Part shown: piece after piece, positions 7,202 through 11,197 of the stretch
Numbering within the stretch: position 1 is the first letter of the stretch
Layout: each line of letters begins with the position of its first letter
Assembly: GCA_021798675.1 (NCBI GenBank)
Contig: JAJZGE010000015.1
Span: 1 to 11,197 of the forward strand
Length of the DNA stretch: 11,197 nt
Direction of reading: 5' to 3'
DNA from: Pseudomonadota bacterium
GTDB lineage: Bacteria; Pseudomonadota; Gammaproteobacteria; Xanthomonadales; Rhodanobacteraceae
The notes under the pieces: generated by a model
Database searches by the model: none
Told to the model about the DNA's origin: nothing
What the model saw: only the letters and a program-made list of their open reading frames with translations
Made by a program: the position numbers and the translations under genes

Positions 7202-7342
7202 CAAGCACTTGGCACGCGTTGACGAATTTCTGCGCAGTGCGCTGTGCGTTTTCCACAGCAAGTGTGGAAGCACGTGGGCACAGCCTGTGGATAGGTTGCG
7301 CAAGTGCTTGACCGCACAACGATGCGCGACGCACTGCGCAGA
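7202..7342. repeat. Two interlaced inverted repeats in the accD-PAP2 gap
   Basis: CAAGCACTTG (7202-7211) has its exact reverse complement at 7301-7310. TCTGCGCAGTGCG (7229-7241) has its exact 13-base reverse complement at 7330-7342. The pairs interleave rather than nest, so they cannot both form simple cruciforms at once. They flank array copy B. No reading frame with coding character is seen between 7071 and 7348, which otherwise holds the accD terminator and the two arrays. Confidence 0.6.
7249..7294. repeat. Three-site DnaA-box-like array, copy B
   Basis: Copy B holds TTTTCCACA (7249-7257, plus), TGTGGAAGC (7263-7271, reverse) and TGTGGATAG (7286-7294, reverse; CTATCCACA, one base from the classic TTATCCACA). 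It starts 115 bases after copy A. The first two sites form a perfect TTCCACA-N5-TGTGGAA inverted repeat. The 21 bases of the three shared cores are identical in both copies, while only 8 of the 25 other aligned positions match, so the cores and spacing look constrained rather than merely duplicated. Confidence 0.5.
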
Positions 7343-7348
7343 TTTTGC

Positions 7349-7909
7349 TCAGGCCAGCGCAGTCGCCGCGGTGTGCGCCAGCCATAGCGAAGCGGTGCCC
7401 AGTGCGCCGCCGATGCCGATGGCCGCCAGCACGTCGCTGGGGTAGTGCAGGCCCAGGATCACCCGCGACAGGGCAACCAGCACGGTGAAGGTCAGCAGCA
7501 ACGGCGCCAGCAGCGGATACCAGGCCAGCGCCACCACGGTGAATCCCACCGCCTGCAGGGTGTGGCCGGAGGGGAAGCTGAATTCGTCCAGCGGCGGCAC
7601 GTGTGCGATCACGCCAGGGCAGGTGCGGAACGGACGCGGCCGGCGCGTGTATCGCTTCAGCAGGCGATAGAGCAGCAGCGCGGCAAACCCGGTAACGGCC
7701 ATGTGCGCGGCGGCGAGCCCTCCTCGCCGGCCATCCACCGCGACCAGCGCCAGCATCAGCGCGTACCAGAACACGCCGTCACCGAGCCGGCTGACGATGC
7801 CGAAGAAGACGCCCACCGCACGGCGTGTGCCCCAGCGGTTCGCCGCGAGGCAGACGCGGCGGTCGAAGGCCAAGCCCCTAGGCGTGGATAGCGACGGTAT
7901 CGTGCTCAT
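7349..7909 (-). CDS. PAP2-superfamily membrane phosphatase
   Basis: The protein has 186 residues with several hydrophobic segments (about 31-58, 67-84, 118-147 and 160-186), so it is an inner-membrane protein. All three phosphatase motifs are intact: K85-x6-R92-P93, P113-S114-G115-H116, and S148-R149-x5-H155-x3-D159, with H155 the expected nucleophile and H116 and D159 assisting. Such enzymes dephosphorylate undecaprenyl diphosphate, phosphatidic acid or phosphatidylglycerol phosphate; sequence alone does not decide which. The start at 7909 overlaps the end of the glycosyltransferase gene by 32 bases and has GAGGAG 7 bases upstream within that gene. No good later start exists before the first membrane segment. 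The overlap implies co-expression with the glycosyltransferase and a shared job in envelope lipid or glycan metabolism. Confidence 0.92.
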   Translation of the reverse strand: MSTIPSLSTPRGLAFDRRVCLAANRWGTRRAVGVFFGIVSRLGDGVFWYALMLALVAVDGRRGGLAAAHMAVTGFAALLLYRLLKRYTRRPRPFRTCPGVIAHVPPLDEFSFPSGHTLQAVGFTVVALAWYPLLAPLLLTFTVLVALSRVILGLHYPSDVLAAIGIGGALGTASLWLAHTAATALA

Positions 7910-9038
7910 GGTGTGGCTCCTCGGCCAGTGCGCGCAGCAGCGATTCGAATTCGCGGATTACCAGTTCGGGGGACAAGCGGGCCGTGCCCTCGTGCGCGCG
8001 GCGGCCCATGTGGCGGATCAGCCCCGGGTTTCCGCCAAGGGTGGCGGTGGCGGCGATGAAGGCTTCGGCGTCGCCGGGTGCGATGCAGTAGCCGTTGTAG
8101 CCGTTGCACAGGTGCTCGCGCGCGGCGCCTTCGCGGTAGGCGATCACCGGCACGCCGCAGGCCAGCGCTTCGAGAATCACGTTGCCGAAGGTTTCGCTGA
8201 GGCTGGGGAAAGGGAACAGGTCCGCACTGGCGATATGCCGCGCCAGCGCCTCGCCGCGCTGCGTGCCGGCGAAGATGAAGTCGGGATTGGCCGCCTGCAA
8301 TGCGGCGCGCGCGGGCCCGTCGCCCACCCACACGTAGCGCATCGCTGGCTGTTGCTGTTGCGCGGCACGGAATGCGCGCACGGCGAGATCAAGGTTCTTC
8401 TCCGCCGCGATGCGCCCCACGTACAGCATTACCGGCGTGCCTGCATCGACGCTCCACCGCGCACGCAGCGCCGGGTCACGCCGGCCGGGATGGAACAGTT
8501 GCGTATCCACCGCGCGGCGCAACAGGCGAGCGTTGTCCACGCCGAGTGCGGCGAGCTCCTGCGCCAGCGCGTCGGTGGGAACCAGGGTGGCGGCGGCGCG
8601 CCGGTGGAAGCGGCGCAGGTGGCCGCGCACCAGCGGCCTGAGCCAGGGCAGGCCGTAGTGGCTGGCGTAGCTGTCGAAGCGCGTATGGAACCCGGTGGCC
8701 GCCGGGATGCGCAAGGCATTGGCTGCGCGCAGCGCGGAGCCGCCCAGCGGGCCTTCAGTAGCGACGTAGATCGCATCGGGGCGTTCCTGCGACCAGCGTT
8801 GGCGCAGGGTATTGCCGGCCGGCAATCCGAAGCGCAGGCCCGGGTAGCGGGGCAGGGCCGCGCCACGGGTGAACACGGTTTCGAACTGCGGCTCGGCCGC
8901 GCCGAGCCAAGGCTGGCGCGGGCGCACCACTTCGATCGCATGACCGCGCGCGGCCAGCCCGGTGGCAAGGCCATGCACGGTCAGCGCAACGCCATTGATC
9001 TCCGGCGGCCAGGTTTCGCTGACGATGCCGATGCGCAT
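7878..9038 (-). CDS. GT4-family (GT-B fold) glycosyltransferase
   Basis: The protein has 386 residues, normal for GT4. The N-terminal Rossmann domain begins MRIGIVSETWPPEINGVA, the family's glycine-rich acceptor-side loop, and continues to H118 in GFHTRFDSY. The linker LVPTDALAQELAALG...RAVDTQLFHP matches the MgtA/SqdX/PimB-like branch. The donor-binding domain has R209 and K214 in YVGRIAAEKN (donor diphosphate) and the E282-x7-E290 motif in SETFGNVILEALACGVPVI. The donor is probably a nucleotide sugar such as GDP-mannose or a UDP-sugar, with a lipid or glycan acceptor at the inner face of the membrane; neither is shown by the sequence. No membrane segment is seen. A GAGG stretch lies about 9 bases before the ATG. 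It is followed by the overlapping PAP2 phosphatase gene. Confidence 0.92.
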   Translation of the reverse strand: MRIGIVSETWPPEINGVALTVHGLATGLAARGHAIEVVRPRQPWLGAAEPQFETVFTRGAALPRYPGLRFGLPAGNTLRQRWSQERPDAIYVATEGPLGGSALRAANALRIPAATGFHTRFDSYASHYGLPWLRPLVRGHLRRFHRRAAATLVPTDALAQELAALGVDNARLLRRAVDTQLFHPGRRDPALRARWSVDAGTPVMLYVGRIAAEKNLDLAVRAFRAAQQQQPAMRYVWVGDGPARAALQAANPDFIFAGTQRGEALARHIASADLFPFPSLSETFGNVILEALACGVPVIAYREGAAREHLCNGYNGYCIAPGDAEAFIAATATLGGNPGLIRHMGRRAHEGTARLSPELVIREFESLLRALAEEPHHEHDTVAIHA

Positions 9039-9069
9039 GACGGTTGCCCTCGCGTGATCTGCGCACAGC

Positions 9070-9101
9070 TTCGCCGCGCGGCTTTGCGCGCGGGTGGCGA
9101 A
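9070..9101. other. Stem-loop between the barrel gene and the glycosyltransferase gene
   Basis: TTCGCC-GCGCG (9070-9080), a short loop, then CGCGC (9087-9091), a four-base bulge and GGCGAA (9096-9101) form an 11-base-pair interrupted GC-rich stem. In the direction of transcription (minus) it lies about 27 bases after the barrel gene stop and about 30 bases before the glycosyltransferase start. There is no T-run on the minus strand, so it is not a classical intrinsic terminator; it could protect the 3' end or attenuate read-through. The 90-base gap holds nothing else that I can see. Confidence 0.3.
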
Positions 9102-9128
9102 TGCGTGACGCGGCGATGACGGCGGCGG

Positions 9129-9902
9129 TCAGTGCCCGAAATACACCGACACGCCCAGGCCGGCTTCCCATGCGGGGGCCACGCCGCCCAGGCGGTGGCG
9201 CATGCTGGCGTCCAGTTGCACGCGTGGCGTGAGCATCCACGCCACGCCCGCGCCGGCACGGCTGCCATGGCCGGCGCCAGCGACGTCCATCACGTCGAAT
9301 TCCGCGTAGCCGTTGAGCGTCGAGGTGAGGGCGTAGCCGTCGTTCACGGCAAGCTGGCGGCTGTCCTGGCCACCGCTGCGCACGTTTTCCAGGTACAGCG
9401 CGGCGGTATTGCGCCGGTCCAGTTGCCAGTTGAAGGCGGCCCCCAACAGGTATTGGCGATACGGGTTGCGGAAGTCGCGCGCTCCGTCGGTGAACTCCAC
9501 GCTGCCCAATACTCCCCAGCTGAAGTTGCCGTGCGCGGGCAGTGCGAATTTCATGCCCAGCGTGCTGTCACCGCGGCCGTGCTCGACCATGCCGCCCTGG
9601 CCGAGGCGGTTGAAGGAACTGCCGAGCTGCAATTCCAGGGCGTGGCCGATGCCCAGCCGCAGCAGGCTGTCGGCGGTGTATTGCGCGCTGCTGCTGCCGC
9701 TGCCGTCGCGGCTGAGGCTCCAGTCCGGCAGGCCTTGTTCCAGCGTGATCGCGCCGGCGTCCAGCACGGCCGGCGTGAAGCCAAGGCCGGGCCGGTCGTA
9801 GCCGGGGTTGTCCAGCGCAGACGCCCCCGGGACGAAACCGGCCAGCAGCAGTGCCACGCCGATGCACCGGCGGTATCGGCTAAAATCTCTGGTTTCCCGC
9901 AT
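9129..9902 (-). CDS. Outer-membrane beta-barrel of the Phenol_MetA_deg (transporter) family
   Basis: The protein has 257 residues. Residues 1-29 look like a signal peptide: an arginine-rich n-region ([11 protein letters not shown]), the hydrophobic core [12 protein letters not shown], and probable cleavage after ASA29 before LDN. The mature part begins [22 protein letters not shown] and continues with a [17 protein letters not shown] segment, the pattern of the MetA-pathway-of-phenol-degradation family of barrels. Short alternating strands with aromatic ends run to the C-terminus (GVSVYFGH). It should sit in the outer membrane; transport of small hydrophobic compounds is proposed for the family, but the substrate is unknown. 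The start at 9902 is 14 bases from the divergent gltX start and has only AGGGG touching the ATG, so the start is uncertain. The arginine-rich n-region supports it. Confidence 0.8.
   Translation of the reverse strand: MRETRDFSRYRRCIGVALLLAGFVPGASALDNPGYDRPGLGFTPAVLDAGAITLEQGLPDWSLSRDGSGSSSAQYTADSLLRLGIGHALELQLGSSFNRLGQGGMVEHGRGDSTLGMKFALPAHGNFSWGVLGSVEFTDGARDFRNPYRQYLLGAAFNWQLDRRNTAALYLENVRSGGQDSRQLAVNDGYALTSTLNGYAEFDVMDVAGAGHGSRAGAGVAWMLTPRVQLDASMRHRLGGVAPAWEAGLGVSVYFGH
9881..9886 (+). promoter_or_regulatory. -10 element of the gltX promoter
   Basis: TAAAAT within TCGGCTAAAAT lies 30 bases before the gltX ATG, inside codons 6-7 of the divergent barrel gene. The context repeats that of the accD -10 element. 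No clear -35 hexamer is seen. The implied leader is about 24 bases of mostly pyrimidines (TTCCCGCATCCCC...) with no Shine-Dalgarno sequence. Confidence 0.5.
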
Positions 9903-9916
9903 CCCCTGTCTACCCC

Positions 9917-11197
9917 ATGACCGTTCGTACCCGTTTCGCCCCCAGCCCCACCGGTTTCCTGCATATCGGTGGTGCGCGCACCGCGCTCTATTGCTGGCTG
10001 GAGGCGCGGCGACGCGGTGGCGAGTTCCTGTTGCGCATCGAGGATACCGATCGCGAGCGCTCCACGGACGAAGCCGTGCAGGCGATCCTCGACGCCATGG
10101 CTTGGCTCGATCTCTCCGCCGATGAAGCTCCGGTGTACCAGACCAAGCGCCTTGCGCGCTACAGGGAAGTGGCCGAGCGCCTGCTCGCCGAGGGCAAGGC
10201 CTATTACGCCTACGAGAGCAAGGAAGAGATCGAGGCCATGCGCGAGGCCGCGATGGCCAGGGGCGAAAAGCCGCGTTACAACGGGTTTTATCGCGACCGC
10301 AACGAGCCGTACCGCGAGGATCCGAACCGGGTGATCCGCTTCCGGAATCCGCTGGAGGGCTCGGTGGTGTTCGAGGACAAGGTGAAGGGACGGGTGGAGT
10401 GGTCCAACGCCGAGCTGGACGACCTGGTGATCTTCCGCTCCGACGGCTGGCCCACCTACAACTTCGCCGTGGTGGTGGACGACATCGACATGGGCATCAC
10501 CGAGGTGATCCGCGGCGACGACCACGTCAACAACACGCCGCGGCAGATCAACATCTACCACGCACTGGGCGCGCCGGTGCCGGAGTTCGCGCACCTGCCG
10601 ATGATCCTCGACAAGGAGGGCAAGAAGCTCTCCAAGCGCACCAATTCGGTGAGCGTGATGGAGTACCGCGAGGAAGGCTACCTGCCGCACGCGATCCTCA
10701 ACTACCTGGTGCGGCTGGGCTGGTCGCACGGCGACCAGGAGATCTTCTCGCGCGAGGAGATGGTCCGCCTGTTCGACGTCGCCGACGTCAACAAGGCCGC
10801 CTCGCGCTTCGATACCGAGAAGCTCAACTGGCTCAACCAGCACTATCTCAAGACCGACGATCCGGTCGCGCTGGCGCCGGCGTTCGCGTGGCACCTGGCG
10901 CGGGCCGGCATCGACGCCACATACGGTCCGCAGCCTGCCGACGTGATCGTGGCGCTGCGCGACCGCGTGCACACGCTGAAGGAAATGGCCGAGCGCGCGA
11001 AGATCTGGTACGGCCCCATCGAGGCATGGGACGACAAGGCCGTCGCCAAGCACCTGAAGAACGACAGTGCGGCTGCGGTGCTGGAAGCAGCCAAGGGACT
11101 GCTGGCCGCCGTCGAATGGAAGCCGGAGCCGATCCACGGCGTGATCGAGCAGGTGGCCGCCAAGCTGGAACTCGGCATGGGCAAGATCGCCCAGCCG
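9917..11197 (+). CDS. gltX: Glutamyl-tRNA synthetase (3' end outside window)
   Basis: The frame is open for 427 codons to the window edge; about 40 residues should be missing if the length is near 467. It charges tRNA-Glu with glutamate in the cytosol as a class Ic synthetase. The N-terminus is [19 protein letters not shown] with the HIGH-type motif at residues 16-19. [11 protein letters not shown], the [15 protein letters not shown] motif and KLSKR at 237-241 (the KMSKS counterpart, at the same positions as in E. coli) follow. The zinc-site residues of E. coli GluRS near 98-127 (C98, C100, C125) are replaced here by A98, E100 and Y125, so this enzyme should lack that zinc. The start at 9917 is fixed by the family N-terminus although no ribosome binding site precedes it. 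The KLSKR and VIRGDDH motifs indicate a canonical GluRS rather than the truncated YadB/GluQ type. Confidence 0.97.
   Translation, partial: MTVRTRFAPSPTGFLHIGGARTALYCWLEARRRGGEFLLRIEDTDRERSTDEAVQAILDAMAWLDLSADEAPVYQTKRLARYREVAERLLAEGKAYYAYESKEEIEAMREAAMARGEKPRYNGFYRDRNEPYREDPNRVIRFRNPLEGSVVFEDKVKGRVEWSNAELDDLVIFRSDGWPTYNFAVVVDDIDMGITEVIRGDDHVNNTPRQINIYHALGAPVPEFAHLPMILDKEGKKLSKRTNSVSVMEYREEGYLPHAILNYLVRLGWSHGDQEIFSREEMVRLFDVADVNKAASRFDTEKLNWLNQHYLKTDDPVALAPAFAWHLARAGIDATYGPQPADVIVALRDRVHTLKEMAERAKIWYGPIEAWDDKAVAKHLKNDSAAAVLEAAKGLLAAVEWKPEPIHGVIEQVAAKLELGMGKIAQP

Noticed and set aside
7249..7271. The TTCCACA-N5-TGTGGAA hairpin as a terminator
   Set aside because: The stem is only 7 base pairs, has no T-run on either strand, and the hairpin at 7095-7112 is closer to accD and better formed.
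7071..7348. Chromosomal replication origin, because of the DnaA-box-like sites
   Set aside because: No AT-rich unwinding region, and no dnaA, rpmH, gidA or parAB nearby; accD and PAP2 flank it.
7149..7445. 98-codon plus-strand frame through the accD-PAP2 gap
   Set aside because: It has no ribosome binding site or domain, is interrupted in character by the repeats, and runs antisense into PAP2.
7701..9119. 472-codon plus-strand open frame over the glycosyltransferase
   Set aside because: It is antisense to the GT4 and PAP2 genes, both of which have complete motifs; the frame has no recognisable domain.
9551..11137. 528-codon minus-strand open frame over gltX
   Set aside because: It is antisense to gltX, whose motifs are complete, and overlaps the barrel gene in a different frame.

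Overview
The window is GC-rich, tightly packed chromosomal DNA from a gammaproteobacterium. The TrpI/trpBA arrangement, a trpF to accD neighbourhood and the character of the proteins suggest the Xanthomonadales, most likely a Rhodanobacter/Dyella/Luteibacter-like member of the Rhodanobacteraceae. That placement is inference from gene order and protein recall; no search was run. No tRNA, rRNA, CRISPR array, transposase or phage gene was seen.

Left part (1-4280), tryptophan synthesis. The end of trpF is translationally coupled (ATGA overlap) to a JmjC/cupin_8-type putative Fe(II)/2-oxoglutarate oxygenase. Convergent to it is trpI, a LysR activator, divergent from trpB-trpA, which are themselves coupled by an ATGA overlap. 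The trpI-trpB gap carries a perfect T-N11-A inverted repeat about 64 bases upstream of the inferred trpB start of transcription, where LysR activators normally bind. TrpF, TrpB and TrpA cover phosphoribosylanthranilate isomerisation and the last step from indole-3-glycerol phosphate to tryptophan.

Middle part (4291-7348). A divergent pair, an XRE/MmyB-like regulator and an atypical SDR NAD(P)-binding protein, sits between trpA and accD. accD (acetyl-CoA carboxylase carboxyltransferase beta subunit) has its own -10 element and a likely terminator. The 278-base gap after accD is the most unusual non-coding stretch: it carries two arrays of three DnaA-box-like sites with identical spacing and orientation but unrelated spacers, plus two interlaced inverted repeats.

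Right part (7349-11197). On the minus strand run, in transcription order, an outer-membrane beta-barrel of the Phenol_MetA_deg type, a GT4 glycosyltransferase and an overlapping PAP2 membrane phosphatase; the last two look like an envelope lipid or glycan module. Divergent from the barrel gene by only 14 bases is gltX (glutamyl-tRNA synthetase), which runs off the right edge. Its -10 element lies inside the barrel gene and its short leader lacks a Shine-Dalgarno sequence.

Most genes are recognisable housekeeping or accessory genes. The best candidate for something undescribed is the paired three-box array at 7134-7294; the next are the trpF-coupled oxygenase and the regulator/SDR module.
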